64,000 bases of DNA, taken from the NCBI GenBank assembly GCA_020881915.1, contig JAJFPB010000011.1:1488001-1552000 (forward strand), written 5' to 3'. A program made the translations under genes and the position numbers. Every line of letters starts with the position of its first letter. The stretch's first letter is position 1. The stretch is from Paramyrothecium sp. XJ0827. Taxonomy: Eukaryota > Ascomycota > Sordariomycetes > Hypocreales > Stachybotryaceae. A model generated the notes under the pieces. It did not search any database and was not told where the DNA came from. It saw only the letters and a program-made list of their open reading frames with translations. Below, one piece after another: positions 34,401 through 45,194 of this stretch.

Positions 34401-35525
34401 TTAGAAACTTGTTGTTAGAAACGAAGCCAAGAAGCCCTCTATGTCTCCTTGTCCCAACCCAAGGCTTGTAGAAAGCTTCAAGACCAGTCGCAACAGAACG
34501 CGCATCGACCGAACGGGTATTGGACCCCCACCTATACCAAAGCCCGCATGGGATTGTTGAATATTTCCCGAGCCGTGCTCAGCACACAACACCACAGGAA
34601 TAGATGTGCCGTTGAGCATCACCTTTATCTCATCCCCTTCGTTGCCCGGTGAGTATCCATCTCCGAGACTGATAAACACAATACCTTCTGCGCCTGAATC
34701 AAGGGAGACCTGAAGCAGCGCTGTGTTGAATTCTGGGTAGATATATAGGATATCTACTTGGGGCAGGCCATCTTCGGGTCTTAGATCGCTGACATTGAAC
34801 GTAGGGTGATTCGGTCGAACAGGTGGTAAGTAGAAGATTGGCCTCAAGTTTTCGAACGTTCCCAAGGGTTCTCCAGCTTGTGTTCTGAAGGCATTGAACT
34901 TGTTGGGGCTGAACTTGTATGCCATCCTGGCTTGGTGGATATAATCTCCTGAGACGAGCATAACCCCCCGTCCTTTCGCGTCTGGATCTATGGCTAACAG
35001 AACAGAAGAGACAAGAATTCTTGACGCTTCGGAGCCAATGGATGTGGCAGGCTGACCAGCTCCCAGGACGATTATCGCCTTGGCTGTATAGATGGTCCAT
35101 GCAAACATATAGCCAATTTCTACACCATCTGTCCCGCCTACATATATCACGGCTGTGATATCGGCTCTATCCGCCTCTTTCTAAACGAGTTGCGCTATCT
35201 CGATATGGTGAGTAGAGTTGAGATCTTTCCCATCGAAGCTACCGTATTTAATGTAGCGGATATTTGCTGTGCCGGCCAGCAGGGCGAATACGTCAGAAAA
35301 AACCTCTTTCGCATCAATTTCTCCGCTTCTATAGCCTCTGTTATCCGTCGGAGACGGACCCCGGCCGAATATCGTGCCCCCGGCATCAACTACAGTAACA
35401 TTGGGCAGTAGGGGATTGTAAGAGAGGAAACCATCTGGAAGATCTCTTCTCGTACTTTGGTTGTGCCAAAAGGGTCCTGTGAAAAGTATTGCAACAAAAA
35501 TATAAACTAGACACCGTTTATACAT
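34401..35525 (-). pseudogene. Type II L-asparaginase, one in-frame TAG
   Basis: The family hydrolyses asparagine to aspartate and ammonia, often outside the cell. A signal peptide is clear at residues 1-22 (CLVYIFVAILFTGPFW). The first catalytic threonine is in VVDAGGTIFGRG. The second pair T-D is in AVIYVGGTDGVEIG. KGRGVMLVSGDYIHQARM matches the conserved region after the lysine site. A TAG at 35,181-35,183 cuts the frame after residue 114, where CAG (Gln) would fit. The phase continues to 34,401, so the full product would be about 374 aa. This single stop removes the second catalytic pair, so this allele should be null unless it is read through. Confidence 0.8.
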
Positions 35526-35730
35526 GTTAAAGCGCTCAGATTGACTGATGATGTAGGCTTGAGAGTACTCAAATTCAGCAAAGTGAAAGAACCAAGACCA
35601 ATCGTGGTTTCGTCGACGGATTTATATACGAATGACACCTGTCAGCTCAGATGGGCTTTCAACGTGCCTCTTTGAGCTGACAAGCATCCACCGATTGTTA
35701 TCGAGACCTCACCTCTCAGCACAACGACAA

Positions 35731-35916
35731 ATGGCCAAGGACCTGGCTGGTTCACCCTACTCAGTATGTCGCATTCTTACTCTCATTCATTCAAGATGAT
35801 CATGTAAGACAATTCAGTGGATATGTCAGTACTGCCGCTCCGGTCTCCACGCGCGGATATTCGAGTGCGACTACTGCAAGCTTCACTTCTGTCGAGCTTG
35901 TACTCTCAACGGGTAG
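35731..35916 (+). CDS. 43-residue zinc-binding-type microprotein, two exons
   Basis: Exon 1 (35731-35763, MAKDLAGSPYS) and exon 2 (35818-35916) join in phase 0 across a 54-bp intron (GTATGT to TTCAG). Exon 2 reads WICQYCRSGLH, then FECDYCKLHFCRACTL, giving three CxxC pairs or their equivalents: CxxC, CxxC and HxCxxC. That is enough for one or two zinc sites. The gene is divergent from the asparaginase, 206 bp away. It belongs to the class of very short fungal Cys-rich proteins. Function is unknown. Confidence 0.55.
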
Positions 35917-35948
35917 GCCGCAGATACCTCTCATTACTATCCAGATAA

Positions 35949-36505
35949 TCAAGCGCCTGGCGCGGAAGCCATACTCTGCTCCGCGGTTGCCAACAATCTC
36001 TTGTTAGTTGCTATATCGACTTCCCGGCAATGGGTCTTGAACTCTTCAGGACAGTCCTTCGATAGCACCTCCTCATTGGTGGTCTCTGCTTTACCGCCAA
36101 CAAGTTTGAAACACCACCAACACATAGCTAAAGCTTCAACTCCCTCAGAGCCCCGAGGCGGTTCAGTCTCTTCATTGAGCAGCGATGGAATCTGTTTGAT
36201 TGCTTGAGACTTTGAGGGTATTTTGGACAGGTAGTGACCAAGCTGGACTTGGTAATTGTTATTCTGCCATTCCTATTAAGTCAGCTCGGTAGTCGTTGTA
36301 AGGTATATTGTGGAACCAACCTTAAGCAGTTCGTGTAAAAGGATTTTTCGGAAGCATAGTGTTATGTATTTCTCGTGCTCTGAGCTAGTTTCGGTTATCT
36401 CGTTGACCGCCTTTCTCTTTATGACATCCAAATTTGCTTCCCGTGCCTTTTGTAGATTTCTTTATCAGAGAGACCTTCGAAATTGCCGAACTCCATAACA
36501 GGCAT
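35949..36505 (-). pseudogene. Unrecognised two-exon gene with a frameshift
   Basis: ATG at 36,505 starts MPVMEFGNFEGLSDKEIYK. A shift near 36,450 leads into REANLDVIKRKAVNEITE and on to a donor at 36,320. The intron (36,273-36,320, 48 bp) ends TTAATAG. Exon 2 reads EWQNNNYQVQLGHYLSKIP and ends at 35,949. The protein would be about 165 aa, helical and charged, with a CWWCF motif. No family was recognised. Confidence 0.45.
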
Positions 36506-36787
36506 GTAGCTTTCGTCTCAAATATGTGTAAAGAATTGCTGCACACGAGATTGGTTCATGGAGTAGCGGCCGATGGATGAGTCAATTGCCGCTCGCAGAC
36601 CTGTGTTGGACAATCTCGGGAGGTAGGACCCCGCTCAAAAAGTGGTCGTGTTCCAGACTCAGCTGCGGACCCGGGACAAAGTTGTTTTACGGGATGAGCG
36701 TCCTCTGCCACCTAGTACGGTGTGCCAGGAAAGTTCTCCTGTTGCGCCGTACCCAGCGTACCCCCTATCCACTATTACGACAACGGG

Positions 36788-36795
36788 TATATAAA
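36788..36795 (+). promoter_or_regulatory. TATA box of the histidine phosphatase gene
   Basis: TATATAAA lies 134 bp upstream of the ATG at 36,929. It is followed by a C/T-rich leader with no ATG before the start. Confidence 0.55.
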
Positions 36796-36928
36796 CACCT
36801 CCTTTGCCCAATTCTTTCACCCGAGTTCAATACTCTTCACTTACATTTTTTCCTCCGCCAACACTCTTCACACTTACATCTTTTGCTCGACCAATCTACC
36901 AAGATCAAGATTCTCTCCAAGATCCACA

Positions 36929-38088
36929 ATGGCTCAAGCACCAACTGTCGAGACCTCTAAAGGCCATTTGGTGCTCATCCGACATGCCGAAGCTACTCCA
37001 ATGTGATAGGGCCGGACGATGGGCTTAACGCGAGGACCATGACTTTCTTTGACCTGAGAGCACTTGCTTCTGAGGTACAGGACAGCACTCCTGCCAAGGC
37101 CGAGATTCGCTATGGGACGTATTTGCCCGATGGCCTCACGCAGAATGGCCTTGAGCAGGTTCAAAAGTTTGTGAACGAGGTCACGGGCGAAGGCCAACAC
37201 AAGATTGACAACGTTTATATGGTTGGAGCCTCTCCCTTGACTAGAGCATGTCAAACCATCATGGGACTTCTTCCGGCTTTTGAACTGGTCGGCTCGATGC
37301 ATTCCACCGGCCGGGGAGCGGGGCCAAATATCTACTGCCATCCTGGTGCTATGGAAGCCACTCCTTGGCCACAAGATTTCCCGAGCATCCGAGACAATGA
37401 AGGGCTTGCATGGTATCTCAAGGTCAAGGGCGGTAGAGGGGCCGACTGTGGGAAGATCATTGGTGAAGAGAAGGTCGACCTATCTGGGACTATTTGGCCT
37501 CCCTCAGAGGAGAACAAATTTCTCACAACCAGTGAGCTCATGACGGCTCTTCAGGTCTTACCTACGGTACAGCTGATAGAGGAACTGACCAGGAGATGTC
37601 GCCTTTGGCTGCGAGAGTGTATGGTGGCTGCACTCGAGGAACATGCGAGGGAGAACAGAGATGGTCCAGTGAGGTTGGCGTTTGCTGCCCATGGCGGGGT
37701 CATACATTTCATAACAAGGAAATGGTACTGCGATTTCAAACAAGATGAGTCTGGCTATTGGAACTGGAAGGGTTCCTCGGCGTTGAAGAACATGGAGACG
37801 AACGTATATACGTTCCCATCCCTTACCGATAGCGAAGCTGATTTGGAAGAGCACGAATTGGACCCCAATTACAGGAAAATGTTTGGAAAGTATTATCGGC
37901 ATATGGGCAGTGATCAATCTCTGATTTACATCCAGCCAGATGGGACTGTCGTGGATCAAAAACGAGAGCACATGAAGTTTATCGAGAGAATATCAAACGA
38001 GGTTCGAGCCACGGTGCTGGTGCAGGAGCCCGTTGTTAGAGCCCTCCTTGGTTGGAAGGGAGCCTCACGATTCCTCGAGGAGAACTGA
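36929..38088 (+). pseudogene. Histidine phosphatase (phosphoglycerate mutase-like), one frameshift
   Basis: The start reads MAQAPTVETSKGHLVLIRHA, with the RHA motif that holds the phospho-accepting histidine. One base is missing near 36,997 (ATPM stop). The next frame picks up at VIGPDDGL and stays open to 38,088. ASPLTRACQT carries the second conserved Arg. LAFAAHGGVIHFI holds the second catalytic His. The full product is about 386 aa, longer than fungal phosphoglycerate-mutase-like proteins of about 250-300 aa because of the C-terminal extension. Substrate is unknown. The NLR frame starts 36 bp after its stop on the same strand. Confidence 0.75.
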
Positions 38089-38873
38089 TGACTATTATAG
38101 CCTGGGTGCCCTTGTCCAGCACAATGGCGAGCTACGACCCCCCCATTCGGAATCCTGTTGTGGACTATCCTCGACCAGGTTATCCAGACGTGCAGACGGC
38201 CTGGGTCTCGGATAGCGCTGGTCGGGCTTGGTGGCGTCGGGTAGGTTAGTCCTCCTTATAAATCATCTCATCACTAATAGAGGCCAGTAAATCGCAACTT
38301 GCCATCGAATATGCGTACCGCCTTCAAGAGCAGTCGCCTAAAACATGGGTCTTCTGGATCCACGCGAGCAACGCCGCCCGCTTCGAGCAGAGCATCCGAG
38401 ACATTGCCGACTGCGCCAAGGTCTTTGGACGGCAGAACCCGAAAGCCAACATATTCCAGCTCATGCACGGCTGGCTGCACGATAAGACGAAGGGACCGTG
38501 GGTGCTGATACTCGATAACTTGGATAATGCCGGTTTCCTGATGTCGTCGAGTAGCGAGAGCGACGGGCAGGCAGGCGTGGCCGAGAACACCAGATCGCGA
38601 CCGCTTCGATCGTATATCCCGCACTGCCAGCATGGATCGATCCTTATTACATCGCGGAGCAGGAGCGCGGCATCAGAGCTCGTAGAAGAAGCAGACATCA
38701 TCGAGGTCGAGCCGATGAATGTCAAGGATGCGGTGACACTATTCGGGAAGAAGTTCAGTCGGCCTATCCCCTTGACTGCGCGAAGCCTCAGATGATGTAA
38801 CGATCCCCACAATATCTTAGTCATGATGTCGGTACATAAAGTAACTTCCTAGCCCTGCCCCACCTAATTTACT

Positions 38874-41087
38874 ATGTACGCCGCTTCCTACGATACCTCA
38901 ATGCCTGACACAAGATCGAAAAGTCAGCGGCAGAGCCGTCGGGGCCGGGCCCGGCATGACGATGCCGCTGCTGCCTCTGCTGAAGCTATTTCCAACGGAC
39001 CAAGGCGAGGGCCGCCACGCCGGGCCCGGCAGCAAGCTGTTGCTGCCGCTGCTGCCGTTGAAGCTGCTGACGATGTTGAAGCTGCTGACGATGTTGAAGC
39101 TGCTGACGATATTGAAGCTGCTGACGATATTGAAGCTGCTGATGATATTGAAGCTGCTGACGATATTGAAGCTGCTGACGAAGGTGGTGTTGAGCTTCCA
39201 ATTACGATGAATGAACAAGAGCCGGCCGGAACAAGCCCACGATAGCACACAAAGACCGGAAATTGACCCCTGGACGCTGTAGGCACCGAATTCGAGCCTT
39301 TCCAAGTCCCTGAACGCCCCTTCCAAGTCCGACAGCTCCCTGAGACCCCGTTGAAGCTATTCCAGCATTTCCTACCTATTTGGCTCGTTGCAAAATGGGT
39401 CAAATATACCAATAATGATCGGACCGCTGCTGATCCTAATGATCCGGCCTTGAAGAAATCTAGCCGTCAGAGACGGTGGAAACCGACCTCCGTTCAAGAG
39501 ATATATATATGGATAGCTATGACTATCTATATGGACAGACACCCAGAAAAACAGCTCTCCAGCTATTGGAAGGAGCCAAAAGGCGGCAGCAATATCTCCC
39601 CACCGAATATCACGATATATGTCATATGATCGGTTTATCCTACTGAAAAACCGGCTTCGAATTCATGATCCAGATAACATAGAAATAGGGGTGCCGGGCC
39701 CGTACAATAAGGTCAACGAATGGGCCCTTGTCCTGATGGAAGCCGCCCTCAGCATCGTCATCGTCGGCAGCATCATTGGCGTCGATGAAGCTATGCAGGG
39801 CTTCCAAGGAGGTCCAGCCAGACTGTGACGATTAAGACGAAGCCCACGCCCACAGGGCTCAAGATCTGGGTCCTAGCTGTCAAGGGATATATATTACAGT
39901 GGATTTGGCATAGGCCCGGCACCCAATACGGGCCCGTCGGCATCGAGGCCCGTAAGGGCCCGAAGGTCAAGCTATTAGACAGATCATCAAACAAGCCGCC
40001 GGCTTTGAACCCTACCCAAGCTGTCGTTGTTGCCCTAGTAAATCGGCTACCTAGGGAGACGTACCATATCTATATAGATAACCTTTTCTCGTCCCCGGAC
40101 CTATTCAAAGCTCTGAGGCAGCTGGGGATAGGGGCCACCGGCACATGCCGTACGAACTGTGGGATCTATCGTGAGATAGTCAAATTCAAGGACAACGATA
40201 GAAAAGGACAACAGATGTGGCCTTGGGGCCGGCTCGAGAGCTGGCCCACGCCGGATAATAAGGTAGGAAGCCCTAGGAAGCCGGGCCCTAGGGAAATGCA
40301 TTACTGACCGTCTTCCAGGTCAACCAAATCGCATGGAAGGACAATGCCTTAGTGTTGTTTCTGACCACTGTTTATGACGGCTCTGAAACCGCTGTCTGCC
40401 TTAGAAAACGCCCTAAAGGTGGGCAGCCATATTCACGCCCAATTCAACAGTTTTTCGGTGACGAGGGCATCAAGGAAGTATCCGTGCCGTTGATAGCTGC
40501 TGACTATAATTTATATATGAATGCAGTAGATAGAGGTGATCATCTTCGAGCAAATATGAAGACAAAGCATCGTCAGAGACGGGGCCCTGCCCGGGCTCTT
40601 GCTTGGTCCTTTTTGCTTAAGACAGCTATTTGTAATAGCTTCATTTTACAACGGGACGGGCAGCCGGCCTTTGAGCCCTCTAAGACACTTAGTGAGTGGC
40701 AGGACCGGATTTTGACGCCCTATGTGAGTATTACTATGATAGCTATCGTCAGACAGCTCCATCAAGGAAACGCTATCGAGCTGGGGACGAATTTACGCCT
40801 GTCTGGCAGCATAATTTTGGTCCCAGAGGAAAAAGGGATCGTTGCAAGGGCTGTCAAGGCATTCGAATTTCCCCTCGAACACAGAGCTTTCAAAATGCTA
40901 GAAAACGCCGGGCCCTGGAGCCGTTAGATGTAAATAGCTTCAACAGGCCGGGCCCTGACGATATCGTTGAGCCGGAGCCACCGGAGGGCTTGAATATCAA
41001 GCAGACGGAAGATGGTTGTCTGACATGCGATGTACCCCTATGTAACGAAGGAAAATGCTGGTACATCTACCATCAGCCAATTTACTA
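38874..41087 (+). pseudogene. piggyBac-like (PGBD/DDE_Tnp_1_7) transposase, copy 1
   Basis: The N-terminal part holds a tandem acidic repeat. Then come the family blocks VPERPFQVRQLPETPLKLF, RRWKPTSVQEIYIWIAMTIY and MSYDRFILLKNRLRIHDPD. The first Asp follows in IIGVDEAMQGFQG, the second in YHIYIDNLFSS and the third in NAVDRGDHLRA. The C-terminal Cys-rich end is CLTCDVPLCNEGKCW. At least three frameshifts (about 39,260, 39,620 and 39,830) and one intron break the frame. The same blocks are in copy 2. Confidence 0.8.
39057..39182 (+). repeat. 18-bp tandem repeat coding EAADD(V/I)
   Basis: Seven units of 18 bp encode six copies of EAADD(V/I) and a last EAADE. Copy 2 of the element lacks it. The opposite strand is also open through it. 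Confidence 0.85.
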
Positions 41088-43052
41088 GAGCTTCGATGTA
41101 TCTAGATTTTACCCGGTTCCAATTGGTCAAGATCCCAGTCCGTTACAACATCTGAGGCTTCGCGCAGTCAAGGGGATAAGTGACGATACATTCGAGCTCG
41201 TCAACACACTCGTCACTTTACTAGAGTACATGCCGCTGGCCATCGTTCAGGCAGCTGCCTATATCTCGCAGAGATGGCCGCGATGTTCTTTCAAGCAGTA
41301 CCTCGATGATTACCAAGCCAGCGATCGGAAGAAGGCTGGACTCCTCAGTTATGAGGGCGGACAGCTTCGTCGAGATGCGAATGCAAAGAACTCGATCTTG
41401 ATTTCGTGGCAGATCTCGTTCGATCATATCCGGCAAGTCAGACCATCAGCAGCAGATTTGCTCTCATTCATGAGCTTTTGCGATCGGCAAGGTATTCCCG
41501 AAATCTTACTGCATGAACAAGGTCCAACGAACGAACCAGTTTCCCAAAAGGTACAAATCGAAGGTGGAGGGGAGGCTAAAGATGAAGATCCTGAAAACGA
41601 ATGGAGTGATGATGACTGCATGGAGATACAATCTGATAAGAGTCAGAATGATGGGTTTGAGGATGATATTTTGATGCTACGAAACTATTCGTTCGTTACT
41701 GTGAATGAAGATGGGCATACCTTTGAGATGCATAGACTGGTGCAGTTAGCGACGCTAGAATGGCTTGAGCTTTATGAACAGAAGGAGCAGTGGAGACATC
41801 GGTTTCTCACGAAACTCTGCAAAGAGATGCCGACAGGAGAATATGAGAACTGGGCTATATGTCGGACGTTTTTTCCGCATGCGCAATCGGCGGCAACGCA
41901 GAGACCGAAGACACGGGACTCGCTACGAGAATGGGCAACTGTGCTATATCGGGCGGCGTGGTATTGCGTGGCAGTAGGTAACGGGACAGAGGCAGAGATG
42001 CTATCGACATTAGCGATGAAGGCGAGAAAGAAGTTGTTTGAAGCGGATGACGAAGAGGTGTTATGGGCTATGGCTATGGTAGCGTTGACGTACTGGAACC
42101 AGGGCCGGTGGGAAGAGGCGGAGAAGCTGGAGGTGCAAGTGATGGAGAGTCGCAAGACTAAGCTCGGGGCGGACCATCCTTCCACGCTGACTAGCATGGC
42201 CAACCTCGCAAACACTTACTGGAGCCAAGATCGACTTTTAGAAGCCTTGGACCTTATGAGAAGATGCATTGAGGGACAGAAGACGAGGCTTGGTGAAGCA
42301 CATCCAGCGTATCAGTACAACGCTGTAACATTAGCTAGATGGGAAGCCGGACCAGGCACCACAAAGACCAGCCTTGCCAACCTGGACCAAGCGACTAGCA
42401 ACAGCCAGAGGACCGATACCGCAATAAGCCCAAGCCACGACAACCCCCAGACTTTTAGTAAGGCAACAATAGCGGTCGTCGACAAGAACAGCCTTATAGA
42501 GCCATATCTTTGGTTCGAGATAGGTTCAGAACCATTAAGTCGCCTAGTGGTGAAAATATGGTCAAGAGACCAAGGTGAGTAGTTAGTAGCATGATAAACA
42601 GGTACGAGGAGAGTTACTAATAGGGCGCAGGGTGGTGCGATCCACATCTAGTAACCAACGACATTTACGAAAATTCACATACGTGGTTCGCTCTAGGAAT
42701 TATTCAGCACGGGGGACCAATGATCACGCCGAACGATCAAGATCTGTTTGAGATTCAAAGAAATGTGCGTGCTTCTTCGACAATGCGGTGCCACGTCCGC
42801 GAATGGCACCTAGGCGTACCAGCCAAAGACGAGAATGACGGCGTTCAAGGGTGGCTAGAATCCATATCCTCTCTTCCGGGACTTAAAATAGGGGTTTTTC
42901 CTTCAGCTGAGTATGAAGGGTGGAGTAATATTGTTGAAAAAGTGGTCATCGAGGTCTATTCCAGGACTAACCTTGGTAGTCGAAGATTCTCGATAATAAT
43001 GAAAATGAGATTGTTGCCCGTCCCAAGTCTCTTGCAGCGTGGGGAGACATAA

Positions 43053-43661
43053 TTTTATATTGAATGGCACACCATCACCATATACAGTATATAGCTACGG
43101 GAATCAATCTCGATCTACAGAAGCCGTAAATCGTTGTAGAATACGTAACTTATCTGCGAACAGGAGACTAGGCTTGGCGCTCATGTCCCTTTTTTTTTTG
43201 CGTTGTTGCGCGTTGGTGGATGTCGTTGAGACAAAGTTGAGGCTCTCAGGCAGGAGCGGGGATAAATTCAACGGCTCGGAGCGTATCGCGCTAGGCCAGG
43301 TCCCGGCTTGGTTTTCAATAATATTCCGAGCCGAGAACAGGCTAAAAATAGCTGTTTACGACGAGGAAAAAAGTCTAAAACTAGCGTCTGTGTATGACGC
43401 TACATTTACATAAGCTGTAACGTGCATGGAGGGGTCACGTGTTGCACCACCAGTGGCGCGCCTATTGGGCCCCGCTTCGAGGCACGTGATAGAATAAGCT
43501 AAGCACATTCGGCCATATGCAAGTGCTTCGTTTCCACCGCCCTTCTCAACGTCATATAATTTGCTCTGAACGCTAGGACTGGCGTTGGCCTCGTGGACTG
43601 ATCCGCATCTAGAGAGTTTCTTTCTTGAAGAACTTTATCGGCCTCTAATAGACTGCCGACA
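43053..43661. other. Intergenic, no gene recognised
   Basis: A plus frame at 43,039-43,413 has no support from motifs. The stretch includes a T9 run near 43,190. Confidence 0.3.
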
Positions 43662-45194
43662 ATGCTACCGAGCGAAACGATTGACGAGGCGGCCGAGAAA
43701 CTCGAACGATATCGAAAGAACAATGAGCTGTCCACGATACTTGGCCAGTACTCCTTGTTGATTGAGGATTATAAACGGCTCAAGAGCGATTATGAAGAAG
43801 AACGCGAGGGTAGAGAGCGTTATAAACAACTAGCTCGCGCGCAGGAGTGCAATCCGTTTGCTCTTGTTCTTGTTGACGGCGACGGCTATATCTTCGATAG
43901 CAACTTTCTGGAAGATAAAGAGGAAGGGGGCAGCATAGCCGCAAAAAAGCTCAATGATGCTGCCAAAACGAGCCTTATTAAAAAAGGCTTAGCGAATTGC
44001 GAGGTGGTGATACGAGTCTACGCAAATCTTGTGGGCTTGTCGAAGCACCTCGCCCGAAATAAATTATGCGGACACGAGAAACGGTCCCTTGCCAATTTTA
44101 CTTCCGGCTTCAATAGGTCTTATGGGTTAACAGACTTCGTCGATGCTGGGGAACTCAAGGAGAATGCTGATTTCAAATTGAGGGCCATGTTGAGGCTATA
44201 TGCTGATAATTCTCAGTGCAAACACATATATTTTGCTGCCTGCCATGACGTGGGATATATAGCAGACTTGACACCCTACCGGGGCCACAGGGAGAAGTTC
44301 ACCCTCGTCTCGGCGCCATGCGTTCGCTTCCATGATGAATTCACAAAGCTTGGTCTTGGAAATGAAGAGCTTCCCGGGGTATTCCTTGCACATAGTCTTG
44401 CGAATACCACGTCGACGCCCAGCCTGGCGAGGACAAATGGCGTCCTAGGACCCAGCAGACTTGGTACTAAAAGACCTGGCAGCCCTCTCCAACCATCATA
44501 TGACCCTCTACAGCCGGACAACGGCGAGGCCCCCTCATTCTTTCCTCCAACCAAGGTCCCATTCGGCAGAGGCAATGGCACCGGCAATGTGAATGCCAGA
44601 GAGGTCGAGCACCAAGAGGATCTATTCTCTCGACTCCGTGGTCTTAACTCGGGAAATGAGGAGAGAAGGTTGAGCCGAAATCTTGCGGCGGATCAACGCC
44701 ATAACAGGCCATACGCGATTCTTCTATTACCAGACAATGTCGACATCAACGCCAGATCAACAAATGGATGCATTATCTTGAATAAATCTGACCATCGTCT
44801 CGACTGCCGCATGTCTCCGCCAGACTCAGAGTCAATGTCGCGACTCAGCAAGCTTCAGGTCCAGCGGCGGTTTTGCAACCCAAAGCAGCTCATTGGCTCC
44901 TGTCCCAATCCTTCTTGCTCATACGACCACTATCCTATGCCTGAGGACCTCAAGCCGGTCTTGATGTGGCTGTCGCGCGCTGTGCCGTGTCGAAAAAATG
45001 GCGGCTGTAGGCAAGCTGAGTGCACTTTTGGGCATATATGTCAAAAACCCGATTGTAAGCACCAAGGAGGAGACGGTCCATGTCGTTTCCCTCTTGGAAT
45101 TACAACAGACTATGAACCCGCCGGCATTATTTCTGGTGATCCAAACCCTAGGTCCCCGCAACAACACCAACATCCTGCGCCTAGGAGGAGGTGA
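43662..45194 (+). CDS. CCCH-type zinc finger protein with NYN/PIN-like domain, 510 aa
   Basis: A single open frame. Residues 5-55 form a coiled coil (SDYEEEREGRERYKQLAR). Residues 65-230 start ALVLVDGDGYIFDSNFL and continue VIRVYANLVGL and IYFAACHDVGYI. The acidic residues and hydrophobic strands are arranged as in the uncharacterised domain of fungal CCCH proteins, which resembles an NYN/PIN nuclease fold. A Ser/Pro-rich linker follows. The C-terminal third holds RRFCNPKQLIGSCPNPSC, then CRKNGGCRQAECTFGHIC and a last CKHQGGDGPCRFP, a tandem CCCH region for RNA or DNA binding. The gene is intact, unlike most neighbours. Catalytic activity of the N-terminal domain is untested. Confidence 0.85.
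   Translation: MLPSETIDEAAEKLERYRKNNELSTILGQYSLLIEDYKRLKSDYEEEREGRERYKQLARAQECNPFALVLVDGDGYIFDSNFLEDKEEGGSIAAKKLNDAAKTSLIKKGLANCEVVIRVYANLVGLSKHLARNKLCGHEKRSLANFTSGFNRSYGLTDFVDAGELKENADFKLRAMLRLYADNSQCKHIYFAACHDVGYIADLTPYRGHREKFTLVSAPCVRFHDEFTKLGLGNEELPGVFLAHSLANTTSTPSLARTNGVLGPSRLGTKRPGSPLQPSYDPLQPDNGEAPSFFPPTKVPFGRGNGTGNVNAREVEHQEDLFSRLRGLNSGNEERRLSRNLAADQRHNRPYAILLLPDNVDINARSTNGCIILNKSDHRLDCRMSPPDSESMSRLSKLQVQRRFCNPKQLIGSCPNPSCSYDHYPMPEDLKPVLMWLSRAVPCRKNGGCRQAECTFGHICQKPDCKHQGGDGPCRFPLGITTDYEPAGIISGDPNPRSPQQHQHPAPRRR

Larger units (their letters stand above)
38765..41178 (+). mobile_element. piggyBac-like element 1, 2,414 bp, 38-bp TIRs
   Basis: The ends 38,765-38,802 and 41,141-41,178 are inverted copies with one mismatch. 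They start TATCCCCTTGACTGCGCGAAG. The element lies inside the NLR coding region. It is flanked by TA when counted from TCCCC, and no TTAA is present, unlike canonical piggyBac. The transposase inside is frameshifted. Confidence 0.85.
38124..43052 (+). pseudogene. NB-ARC/TPR (NLR-like) gene split by a transposon
   Basis: The 5' part (38124-38764) has a linker (SYDPPIRNPVVDYP), one frame change, then RPGSRIALVGLGGVG joined to KSQLAIEYAYRLQ over a 47-bp intron (38,241-38,287). Together these restore the P-loop GLGGVGKS. Walker B follows as PWVLILDNLDNAG, then GSILITSRSRSA. The frame meets a 2.4-kb piggyBac-like element at 38,765-41,178. It resumes at ISDDTFELVNTL and LEYMPLAIVQAAAYISQ (the GLPL-like motif), a winged-helix part, and two to three TPR units (LGADHPSTLTSMANLANTY). 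A further intron at about 42,579-42,631 leads to WCDPHLVTNDIYE and on to 43,052. No N-terminal effector domain is in frame. Fungal NLRs act in non-self recognition and cell death. This copy is disrupted. Confidence 0.8.

Noticed and set aside
38898..39412. Minus-strand Ser/Ala-rich and Phe/Asn-rich frames
   Set aside because: They are antisense readings of the EAADD repeat and the flanking transposase.
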